Positions 1 to 7,166 of a stretch of DNA of 14,331 nt are shown one piece after another; position 1 is the stretch's first letter; every line of letters starts with the position of its first letter. Made by a program: the position numbers and the translations under genes. Source of the stretch: JBKJUK01 sp046590705 (GTDB lineage: Bacteria; Acidobacteriota; Thermoanaerobaculia; Gp7-AA8); assembly GCA_046590705.1 (NCBI GenBank), contig JBKJUK010000084.1:1-14331 (forward strand), written 5' to 3'. Under the pieces are notes generated by a model, which saw only the letters and a program-made list of their open reading frames with translations, was not told where the DNA came from and made no database searches.

Positions 1-3000
1 GAGATCATCTGGAAAAACCTCTCGGCGACCGCGACCATGACCGTCACAGAAGGTGGTCTGCCACAGGCAGCCCAGACCGCAAAAACGCTGGGACCGAAAG
101 TCACCACGCAGGAGACTGCTCGTTACGGTGAGCGTCCTTTCCCGGTAGTCATGGTGCAGTACCAGGACATCAAGCGCTGCACCGGTCCCGGTCAGCCGTA
201 TGAAGAATGCACCGGCGATCACACCGCTACCGCACTCGATGCGGCCGTGAACTCGAAGACTTCGAAGAACAGCCTCTGGCAGCTTTACCAGGAAATGTCG
301 TTCGGACAGCTCTTCCCGGTAGGACAGATTCGCCCCGCCGTCGGAACGACGTCTAAACCGTTCACGCCGGGGTATAACCATAAGTTCTCCAGCCTGACGC
401 CCTCTGGAACCTGCAGCGGAACTACCCTCGCCGCCGCCGCAGGAACTCCCCTCTACGCCAACCGTGCCGAGAATGGCTGGTACACATTGCCTGGCACGCA
501 GGGTTACTACGGGTCGGACAAAACAGGTCACGCGCTGCTCGGATCACTCACCGGACAGGGACTTCTGTTCGGCATTGACGATGGATGCGGACCTACCGGA
601 AAGATCGTCTATGACGCAGCGTCGCTGGCCGATCCCGATCTCGATTACAACGACTTCGATACCGACAAGGATGGCGTCGTCGATTTCTTCAACCTGATGT
701 TTGCAGGCGACGGCGGCAACGGCAACCTCACCACTACAGGGCTGAACAACGTGTGGCCTCACAAGTCGGACCTCAGCTACTACTTCAGCGATGCCAACAA
801 GGAAACCGGATACGTTTCCAACGACCAGCTGCGCAACCATGAGGGACAGCTCGTCTACTGGACCGACTCGACCCGCAAGACCAAGACCACGAGCAACAGC
901 GGCATTCCCGTGTTCGTGCGCGTCGGTCCCTACAACGTCAACCCGGAATCAGCGGTCGAAAAGATGTCTGTGATCGCTCACGAGTACGGACATTCCCTCG
1001 GGCTTCCTGATTTCTACTCGCAGGGCAGTCGCACCTCGATGGGCAGCTGGGAACTGATGGGATCGGATCACTCACAGTTCATGACCGTCTTCGCCCGACA
1101 GGACATGGGATGGATCGTTCCCCTGGAAGCGCAGGACGGCGTCTACACGCTTCGCGAATCAAAAAAGGACACCGGCTCGATCACCTGGAAGCGTCCGGAC
1201 GGCACGCCCTACACCCTCACCGGTGAGGGAATCCACAACGCTGACGCACTCCGCATCGGCCTCCCTTCCGTCAAGTTGATTGACGTGGTTCCTTCCGGAA
1301 CTCGTGCATGGTTCTCCGGCGCAGGGAACGATTTCGGTTGCCCTGGCCACACCCTCGACGTCTTTCTCCCAGACCTTCAGCAGCATGGCAGCGCTTCGAA
1401 CATCACACTCTCGTTCAAGAGTCTCTTCGAAATCGAATGGGACTGGGATTACGCCTTCGTGCTGGCCTCGACAGACGGAGGTGCCACCTGGAAGTCTCTT
1501 CCCTCAAAGAAAGGCACGACCCTCGACGGCCACAATCCGAATCAGGCAGAGTGCTACACACGCTACGGAAACGGCATCACCGGAGTGTCAGGCGATTCGA
1601 ACACTCTCGCAAACACCAACCGCCTGCTGGGCGAATACCCTAATGCGCAGTGGATCACCGATGAATTCGATCTCACCGCATTCAAAGGGCAGAACGTGCT
1701 ACTTCGCTTCAGCTACTTTACCGATCCGGCCGTTGTGAAACGCGGCTGGTTCATCGACGACCTTGCCGTAACGGTAGACGGAGCTCCTGTCTACACCAGC
1801 GACTTCGAGTCGAGCGACGAAGGAACCCGTCTCTTCTCCGCAGGCTTTGCCCGCATCAGTTCAGCAGATGGAGTGAATTCCGATCACGCCTACTACGTCG
1901 AAATGCGCGACAGGATCGGCTTCGATAAAGACGGGCGCGGCCAGAGTGACCGCGGTGCACCCACCTGGGCACCTGGCGTGTCGATTCTTTACACGGACGA
2001 AAATCATGGCTACGGCAATACAGGCGCAGCCGACCAGCCGGCTCAGACCGTGGTCGATTCGCAGCCGCAGCCAGGTGTGATGACTCCAAACCTCGATGAC
2101 GCGGCCTACACACTTTCGCCAGGTGATGACAAGTTCAGCGGCTGTACACACATCGACAATTACAAGACTGCGACCACGCCCACCTGGAAGCTTCCCAACG
2201 GCATGAGTCTCTCCATCACCTCGCTCACGGGACTCTCTTCCGACGGAGTAACGAGCGATGCCGTGGCCACAGTCGTGGCCGACATCCGTCCTGACTGCTC
2301 GATCATCGTGAAGGCGCCGGTACTCAGCTTCGCACCAGGTCACACTGATCCTGAAACCGACGGCGCGGTCGACCTGACCTGGACACGTCCTTACGGCGCC
2401 GCCGGACCAGACGAGATTCAGGAAGCAACTCTGCTGCAGACCCTGGTCGACGACAATGCCGAAGCGGGCCTCTCGCAGTGGACCACTACAGCTTCAGGAA
2501 CGGGCGCCTTCGCCTGGGAATCGTCACAGCTGAAGAAGAGTTCGGGCAGCTATTCCTTCTGGGGGCGCACAGCAGAAGGTGCAACGAGTGTTTCTTCCAT
2601 CCTCACCTTCGGTCGGTCGATCGCACTTCCTGCTGCAGGATCAGCCACCCTCTCCTTCAGTGACTGGTACATTCACGAAGGCGACGACAAAGTTGCAGTC
2701 GAAGTCTCGGAAGATGGAACGACCTGGTCGGTCGTGTACGAGGGTTCGCGCAGCGCGCTGGCTCCCGATGCAGCACTGGCCTTTGAATCTGAACCGCTCA
2801 CTCCGCGAAGCGTCGACCTCACAGCATTTAAAGGAAAGACAATCCAGCTCCGCTTCCGCTTCATTGCAGGACCTGAGAACCGTGCCGGATCGACTCCCAT
2901 CGGCTGGTTCGTCGACGACATCCGTCTCGAGACCGCAAACTGGTACAACGTAGCCGCGATCCCCGGGACGAGCTTCACCCGCAGCGGCCTGTCGACCGGA

Positions 3001-3450
3001 ACCTACAACTATCGTGTGCGCACCAGCTTCGCGGCTGGACCGGCCACGGTTCCGAGCCCATGGAGCAACTTCGTCACGACGAAAGTCGAGAAGGCGCTCG
3101 AGCCAGCCAAGGTAGCCGACCTGGTCGTCAGCAGCATCCGCGCGATCAACAGCAAAACCAGCGCTTCCAACCGCGTGACAGTCACGGCCACCATCAGCAA
3201 CATCGGGAATGGGTCAGCGGGGGCGTCCACCACACGGTTCTTGAACGGGAGCACCCTGCTCGGAGCAATCTCCACTCCTCAGCTGGCGCCAGGTGGCTCC
3301 GTGGAAGTCACAGTTCAGTGGGATACGCGCGGACTCAAAGATGCACAGACGATCAAAGTCTCCGCCGACAGCGCAGCAGAAGTGACGGAGTCGAACGAGA
3401 GTAACAACGACAGAAGTGCAACCTACAACGTGAAAGGCGGCAGAATCTAA
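1..3450 (+). CDS. Secreted M6 family (immune inhibitor A-like) metalloprotease, 5' end outside window
   Basis: This is a large exported zinc endopeptidase. The frame is open from base 1; the first ATG (37) has no ribosome site and no signal peptide after it, so the true start lies upstream and 1,149 residues are visible. A calcium-loop-like stretch (Asp220-Asp228, DTDKDGVVD) precedes the metzincin-type motif HEYGHSLGLPD at residues 327-337, giving two His ligands, the catalytic Glu and a third ligand Asp. The following GSWELMGSD is the expected Met-turn. Two related beta-sandwich modules end in GWFIDD (582) and GWFVDD (968). A short fibronectin-III-like stretch follows, then a CARDB domain (about 1038-1146) ending in the usual ESNESNND. 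M6 enzymes degrade extracellular proteins; the real substrate is unknown. No membrane anchor or sorting tail is visible at the C-terminus. The family call is strong; the role is inferred. Confidence 0.93.
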   Translation, partial: EIIWKNLSATATMTVTEGGLPQAAQTAKTLGPKVTTQETARYGERPFPVVMVQYQDIKRCTGPGQPYEECTGDHTATALDAAVNSKTSKNSLWQLYQEMSFGQLFPVGQIRPAVGTTSKPFTPGYNHKFSSLTPSGTCSGTTLAAAAGTPLYANRAENGWYTLPGTQGYYGSDKTGHALLGSLTGQGLLFGIDDGCGPTGKIVYDAASLADPDLDYNDFDTDKDGVVDFFNLMFAGDGGNGNLTTTGLNNVWPHKSDLSYYFSDANKETGYVSNDQLRNHEGQLVYWTDSTRKTKTTSNSGIPVFVRVGPYNVNPESAVEKMSVIAHEYGHSLGLPDFYSQGSRTSMGSWELMGSDHSQFMTVFARQDMGWIVPLEAQDGVYTLRESKKDTGSITWKRPDGTPYTLTGEGIHNADALRIGLPSVKLIDVVPSGTRAWFSGAGNDFGCPGHTLDVFLPDLQQHGSASNITLSFKSLFEIEWDWDYAFVLASTDGGATWKSLPSKKGTTLDGHNPNQAECYTRYGNGITGVSGDSNTLANTNRLLGEYPNAQWITDEFDLTAFKGQNVLLRFSYFTDPAVVKRGWFIDDLAVTVDGAPVYTSDFESSDEGTRLFSAGFARISSADGVNSDHAYYVEMRDRIGFDKDGRGQSDRGAPTWAPGVSILYTDENHGYGNTGAADQPAQTVVDSQPQPGVMTPNLDDAAYTLSPGDDKFSGCTHIDNYKTATTPTWKLPNGMSLSITSLTGLSSDGVTSDAVATVVADIRPDCSIIVKAPVLSFAPGHTDPETDGAVDLTWTRPYGAAGPDEIQEATLLQTLVDDNAEAGLSQWTTTASGTGAFAWESSQLKKSSGSYSFWGRTAEGATSVSSILTFGRSIALPAAGSATLSFSDWYIHEGDDKVAVEVSEDGTTWSVVYEGSRSALAPDAALAFESEPLTPRSVDLTAFKGKTIQLRFRFIAGPENRAGSTPIGWFVDDIRLETANWYNVAAIPGTSFTRSGLSTGTYNYRVRTSFAAGPATVPSPWSNFVTTKVEKALEPAKVADLVVSSIRAINSKTSASNRVTVTATISNIGNGSAGASTTRFLNGSTLLGAISTPQLAPGGSVEVTVQWDTRGLKDAQTIKVSADSAAEVTESNESNNDRSATYNVKGGRI

Positions 3451-3462
3451 ACGCTCTCAACG

Positions 3463-3477
3463 TTTCACACAGTGAAA
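3463..3477 (+). other. Small perfect hairpin just before the terminator
   Basis: TTTCAC-ACA-GTGAAA forms a six-base-pair stem with a three-base loop. It directly abuts the terminator stem and lies 12 bases after the metalloprotease stop. It may stabilise the mRNA 3' end. No independent function can be read from it. Confidence 0.5.
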
Positions 3478-3506
3478 GAAAGGCGACCTGATCGGGTCGC
3501 CTTTTT
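3478..3506 (+). terminator. Rho-independent terminator, probably bidirectional
   Basis: AGGCGACC (3481-3488) pairs with GGTCGCCT (3495-3502) around the loop TGATCG, extended by three A-T pairs on the outside. A T-run follows on the plus strand. The A-rich 5' flank becomes TTTCTTTC on the minus strand, so the hairpin can also stop transcription coming from the convergent Nudix gene. It lies 28 bases after the metalloprotease stop codon. Confidence 0.88.
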
Positions 3507-3600
3507 CATTTTCTGATTCGCTGGACCCGACAGCATTCCGAGGGAGCTCGCCGCGCACGCTGGCTGCCCGTGCCCAAAACTCCGTTCCCGGCAGCTTCCT

Positions 3601-3789
3601 CGCAACGTCATTCCGATGAGCCGCGCGACCGGCAGAGTTCCCGCAGCTGCAACCGCGAAGAGGAATCTCCGGTCCGCGCGGACGCGGTGTAGCGTCACGA
3701 GCATTGCGGCGCGGAACGGAGATTCCTCTTCGCGAGCCAGCCCGCGCACGCTGACGAAAGCATCTCGCGCTCATCGGAATGACGTCGCG
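3601..3789. repeat. Large nested inverted repeat in the intergenic spacer
   Basis: The outer arms are 3601-3621 and 3769-3789: 21 bases with one mismatch, including a perfect 17-base match ACGTCATTCCGATGAGC against its complement. The inner arms are 3654-3679 and 3709-3734: 26 bases with one mismatch, including a perfect 18-base match CGCGAAGAGGAATCTCCG. The 29-base centre contains a further small stem, GACGC (3681-3685) with GCGTC (3692-3696). The whole spacer 3507-3826 holds no convincing gene. An 11-base direct repeat CGCGCACGCTG occurs at 3552-3562 and 3743-3753. The words GAGGAATCT and GGAATGACG resemble dispersed palindromic repeats that I associate with Acidobacteriota-like genomes. 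It is probably a multi-copy genomic element, with a degenerate relative near 8752-8851. Confidence 0.85.
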
Positions 3790-3826
3790 GAATCAGCGCG
3801 CCTCCGCCAGCACTTGAACTCGGCGG

Positions 3827-4417
3827 CTACAGGGCCTGGTAAATCTGATCGATCAGACTCTTCACGATTCTCGCGGTCAATCCCCAGACCTCGATCTCGC
3901 CATGCCGGTACGAGTAGCTCGGGTAGAGTCCCCCCTGATACTTGACGAAACGAATCGCCACATTCTGCGGGTCGACAAAGAAGGCCACGGGAACTTCATG
4001 CACCGCGGCCACTTCATGCACGTCCAGCCGGTAGGCGACCCGCTTCGAAAGCACGCCCACAAATGGCGCCACAATGAAGCCGGTGTACGTGACCAGGTCG
4101 TCGAGTCTGCCGACCAGCCTCACCTCGCTCGCGGGAACTCCAACCTCTTCCTCGGTCTCCCGCAGCGCAGCGAATTCGAGGCTCTCACCCGCTTCCACGC
4201 TTCCCCCGGGAAGTGCGATCTGGCCACGATGGACCTGCATGTTCTGCGAACGTTGCACGAACACGATCGAGTATTCGTCCAGCAACGCTTTATCGCCAGA
4301 GGGCACGAGCAGCAGGAGCACCGAGGCCCGCCTCAAATCCTCCCTGACCAGAGCGGCAGCCGGTCTCACCGCCAGAAGACCTTCCAGTCTCTGCAGCGCC
4401 GCGGCGTCAAACTTCAT
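3827..4417 (-). CDS. Nudix hydrolase, CoA pyrophosphatase-like
   Basis: A 196-residue Nudix protein predicted to cleave nucleoside-diphosphate-X compounds, most likely coenzyme A or its derivatives, in the cytoplasm. A perfect Nudix box GX5EX7REUXEEXGU runs from Gly72 to Val94 (E78, R86, E87, E90 and E91 are the metal-binding core). The preceding segment VQRSQNMQVHRGQIALPGG (54-72) matches the pattern of the NudL/NUDT7 CoA-pyrophosphatase subgroup, which has conserved R, H and G before PGG. Length fits that subgroup. The start ATG overlaps the glycosyltransferase stop as ATGA, and GGAG sits seven bases upstream, so translational coupling is likely. It ends with TAG. The Nudix assignment is certain; CoA specificity is inferred from the N-terminal motif. 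Confidence 0.92.
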   Translation of the reverse strand: MKFDAAALQRLEGLLAVRPAAALVREDLRRASVLLLLVPSGDKALLDEYSIVFVQRSQNMQVHRGQIALPGGSVEAGESLEFAALRETEEEVGVPASEVRLVGRLDDLVTYTGFIVAPFVGVLSKRVAYRLDVHEVAAVHEVPVAFFVDPQNVAIRFVKYQGGLYPSYSYRHGEIEVWGLTARIVKSLIDQIYQAL

Positions 4418-5934
4418 CCCCTCAACTCCGCTTCCACGAATGGAAACTCATACACCGGAATCCCTTCAGCTGCATGAAACAACGCGAAACGATCCGCCGA
4501 AGCTACGACATCCGAAGTCCATTCTGCGGTTTCTGCAGGAGCAAGATCGCCGCGGAGATGGAGCCATTTGGAACCGAGTTCCTCACCATGGGCGTATACC
4601 TTCAGAAGCAGACGGTACTCGGGACGTCCATACTCTCTGGCGAGCAGCGCGGTCTGGCCTTCGTTGCGGAGCGAGAACGTCAACTCGATACGACCGGCCA
4701 TCCGTCGTGATGTCGAAGTGAGAAGGGCCAGCTGAGGGAGCAGTGGCAGCAGCGCGTGCGCAACAGCAGGGCGCTCCTCTTCCCTGACGCCCGCCTGCAG
4801 TGCTGAAATGTATGCTGCAGCGGTCATCTCGATTCCGGAGCGCTCGGCCATCCAGGACCGGCGCGTAGTGACGGCCGGTTCGGTTTCGCTACTGTCGAGC
4901 ATAAAAGCGACCAGTTCGGGCACCTCCCGTTCTCCGAGCGCAATGGGCGTTGCGACCGCGCGAGGGTATTCGCTGAATTGCGCGTATGCACTCACCGCTA
5001 CTCGCTTGCCTGCCGCAATGATTCTAATGAGCGGTCCGGACGTCTCCCCGGCGCTGGGGTAGCGGAGATTCACGACCGAGTCGACCGCGTCGACATATCG
5101 ATCGAAATCGTGGTCGCTCACATATCCGGTGGAGATCACCGTGTCGACAGGAATCTGTTCCGCTTCGAGCAGACCATGCAGATCGACGTCGGGCGCCGGC
5201 TCTCCGACAACGAGCAATCGCAGGGAAGGATCCACGTTACGAGCTTCAGCAAATGCGCGGAGCAGAACGGCCGGTCGTTTCGACGAGGTGACGAACCCGA
5301 AGATGCCCACCACCTGTTCAGCTTCGGAAAATCCCAGCGAGCGCCGAGTGGCAGGACGATCAAAACCAGGCGCAGCAGAAGAAGGGTGCGGAGCGAGGAC
5401 GATCGGCCGCACGACGCCGAACGACTGCAGCCGAGTTCTGGCGTAGTCGTTGTGCACGATGACCGAGCGCGAGCGGCTGGCGACTTCTACCGAGGACGGA
5501 AACAGGAAGTTGCCGATCTCACGATGAACTCCTCCGATGCGACCGCGCGCATACGCTGCCCCCGCCTCCCCATGATTACGTCGCAGGTGCGCCTCATATC
5601 CTGCTGCATCACCTCGGGCCAGCGTGATCTCCACGATCAGGTGATGCAACACGAGATCGTGCAGCACGATCGTCGAAGGAAACTGCAAGGCATGCCGGAA
5701 CGCAAACTCGTGATGGGGGTTGTTACCGAGCTGGCAGATCACCGCATCGAAGCGATCCATCGAAGCCAGAAAGTCCGGGTATTGCATGACCGGCACGCGG
5801 TCGAATTCAACCTCGCCCTGACTGACCACTGCAGTAACTTCGTGACTTTTAGCGAGCTCAGGCAACAGCATCGTCGAATAATGAGCAATTCCTGACCGAA
5901 CCGGAGGAAGAGGCGTAAGAATAGCGATATTCAT
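4414..5934 (-). CDS. Glycosyltransferase, GT-B fold, family 4-like, with extra C-terminal domain
   Basis: A 506-residue cytoplasmic or membrane-associated sugar transferase, probably for envelope polysaccharide. The N-terminal Rossmann half opens with MNIAILTPLPPVRSGIAHYS, the glycine-containing acceptor-site loop of GT-B enzymes. The nucleotide-sugar half includes GIFGFVTSSKRPAVLLRAF (210-228), LRLLVVGE (238-245) and SAGETSGPLIRIIAAGKRV (294-312). The usual EX7E pair is incomplete: Glu297 is present but the second position is Ile305. Residues about 411-506 form an additional beta-rich domain (IELTFSLRNEG ... YRLLLKVYAHG) that I do not recognise. No membrane helix is visible. No Shine-Dalgarno precedes the ATG; instead there is the pyrimidine-rich arm of the GGAGAAT repeat. 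It overlaps the Nudix gene by four bases. Donor and acceptor cannot be deduced. Confidence 0.88.
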   Translation of the reverse strand: MNIAILTPLPPVRSGIAHYSTMLLPELAKSHEVTAVVSQGEVEFDRVPVMQYPDFLASMDRFDAVICQLGNNPHHEFAFRHALQFPSTIVLHDLVLHHLIVEITLARGDAAGYEAHLRRNHGEAGAAYARGRIGGVHREIGNFLFPSSVEVASRSRSVIVHNDYARTRLQSFGVVRPIVLAPHPSSAAPGFDRPATRRSLGFSEAEQVVGIFGFVTSSKRPAVLLRAFAEARNVDPSLRLLVVGEPAPDVDLHGLLEAEQIPVDTVISTGYVSDHDFDRYVDAVDSVVNLRYPSAGETSGPLIRIIAAGKRVAVSAYAQFSEYPRAVATPIALGEREVPELVAFMLDSSETEPAVTTRRSWMAERSGIEMTAAAYISALQAGVREEERPAVAHALLPLLPQLALLTSTSRRMAGRIELTFSLRNEGQTALLAREYGRPEYRLLLKVYAHGEELGSKWLHLRGDLAPAETAEWTSDVVASADRFALFHAAEGIPVYEFPFVEAELRG

Positions 5935-5938
5935 CGCA

Positions 5939-6049
5939 ATGGAGAATGCAGAATGGAGAATGGAGAATGGAAAAGGCGGAGGATCAGTCTAGCTGTGGCG
6001 TCAGCAGGATCGAAGTGACATTCTCCATCCTCCATTCTCCATTCTCCAT
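5939..6049. repeat. Inverted repeat built of a 7-base GGAGAAT unit
   Basis: The left arm (5939-5969) is ATGGAGAAT-type tandem sequence; the right arm (6019-6049) is its reverse complement with two mismatches in 31 bases. The 49-base loop (5970-6018) shows no gene. The element fills nearly the whole gap between the prfB stop (6059) and the glycosyltransferase start (5934). In the minus-strand transcript the purine arm, with repeated GGAG cores, comes first. The CU-rich arm then ends just before the glycosyltransferase AUG. A stable mRNA hairpin is expected. Whether it terminates, attenuates or stabilises cannot be told; no T-run follows. Confidence 0.88.
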
Positions 6050-6058
6050 TCTCTTCAA

Positions 6059-7166
6059 TCATTCATCAGCCGACTTGCGGACGTTACCCGCTAGGTATGC
6101 TTCGACGAAGCCTTCCAGTTCGCCATCGAGTACGCGTTGCGGATCTCCGACTTCGTAGCCAGTCCGCACATCCTTGATCAGCTGATACGGCTGGAGCACG
6201 TACGAACGGATCTGGCTGCCGAAACCGATCTCCCGCTTCTCCCCTTCCAGCTGACTCTGCGCTTCCTTTCGCTTCTCGACTTCGACCTGGTAGAGCTTCG
6301 CGCGAAGCAGCTTCATGGCCGTGTCGCGGTTTCGTCCCTGACTTCGTTCGTTCTGGCACGTCGAGACCAGCCCGGTCGGCAGATGTGTGATGCGCACTGC
6401 GGAATCCGTCACGTTGACATGTTGTCCGCCGGCACCAGAAGACCGGTAGGTATCGATCCTGAGATCCTTGTCGTTAATCTCGACCTCGATTTCTTCGTCG
6501 ATGTCCGGATAGATGTAGACCGAGGCGAATGAGGTGTGACGCCGCTTGGCCGCGTCGTATGGCGAGATGCGCACCAACCGATGCACGCCATGCTCCGACT
6601 TCAGGTATCCGTAGGCATAGTCGCCACGCGCCATGAATGTGACGCTCTTGATCCCCGCTTCTTCTCCTGCCTGATAGTCGACCAGTTCAGTATCAAAGCC
6701 CTTCCTCTCACAGTAACGAAGGACCATGCGGTTGAGCATCTCCGCCCAGTCCTGCGACTCAGTCCCACCGGCACCAGGATGGATCGACACGATCGCGTCT
6801 CGGTCGTCGTGCGGACCGGACAGCTTCATGGTCATTTCGACCTGATGCATCTCGCCATCGATCTGGCCGATGAGAGTCTCGATGTCAGATCCGACATCCT
6901 CGCCCTCGTTCTGCATCTCGAGGAGAAGGCCGACCTCTTCCGACTTGGTCGAGAGCGACTGCCCCACCTCGACACGCTTCTCTATTTTGCGACGTTTGCG
7001 TGAGACCTGCTGCGCCGATTCCTGATCATTCCAGAATCCGTCACGCGACATCTCGAGTTCGACTTCAGCCAGTGTTCGCTTCGCGCCATCTACGTCAAAG
7101 ATAACCTCGGATCGCCACCAGACGATCCTGCAGATTGGCGATACGCGATGCAAACTCTTCAGACAT
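6059..7166 (-). CDS. prfB: Peptide chain release factor 2 (RF2), expressed by programmed +1 frameshift
   Basis: RF2 recognises UAA and UGA in the ribosomal A site and triggers peptide release. Translation starts at ATG 7166-7164, preceded by AAGGAAGG about nine bases upstream. It runs 23 codons to an in-frame TGA (7097-7095); slipping +1 on CTT continues at GAC (7096) to the TGA stop at 6061-6059. The joined product is 368 residues, close to the usual length of about 365. The GGQ peptidyl-transferase motif is at residues 246-248, within SSGAGGQHVNVTDSAV. The codon-reading tripeptide is SPY (201-203), where the textbook RF2 motif is SPF. The ATG at 7153, in the downstream frame, gives a false N-terminus. 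The start lies inside the last codons of lnt, with an 8-base overlap. Its own stop is UGA, which RF2 reads. Confidence 0.97.
7094..7109 (-). promoter_or_regulatory. prfB: prfB programmed +1 ribosomal frameshift site
   Basis: The minus strand reads CGA GGT TAT CTT TGA C. This is the classical arrangement: slippery CTT followed by TGA and then C, with an internal Shine-Dalgarno-like GAGGT three bases upstream of CTT. When RF2 is scarce, slow decoding of UGA allows the ribosome to slip from CUU into the +1 frame and make more RF2. The residues before (IRGYL) and after (DVDG) match the RF2 family on both sides of the shift, so it is not a sequencing error. Confidence 0.97.

Noticed and set aside
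37..39. ATG 37 as the true start of the metalloprotease
   Set aside because: The frame is open to base 1, no ribosome site precedes the ATG, and no signal peptide follows it as an exported protease requires.
3457..3774. Minus-strand open frames in the spacer after the metalloprotease
   Set aside because: They run through the terminator hairpin and the nested inverted repeat, are Arg-rich and lack ribosome sites.
4978..5895. Long plus-strand open frame opposite the glycosyltransferase
   Set aside because: The opposite strand carries a clear GT-B protein over the same bases. This frame is Arg/His/Asp-rich with no recognisable domain, typical of an antisense shadow.
5939..5970. Tandem ATGGAGA units as a CRISPR or satellite array
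   Set aside because: The units are 7 bases with no spacers and only a few copies; they form one arm of an inverted repeat.
5946..6158. Small plus-strand open frame beginning MQNGEWRMEK
   Set aside because: Both ends are translations of the GGAGAAT repeat arms, and the 3' part is antisense to prfB.
6059..7153. RF2 starting at ATG 7153
   Set aside because: Its first residues (MHRVSPIC...) do not resemble RF2. The family N-terminus lies in the other frame upstream of a canonical frameshift site.
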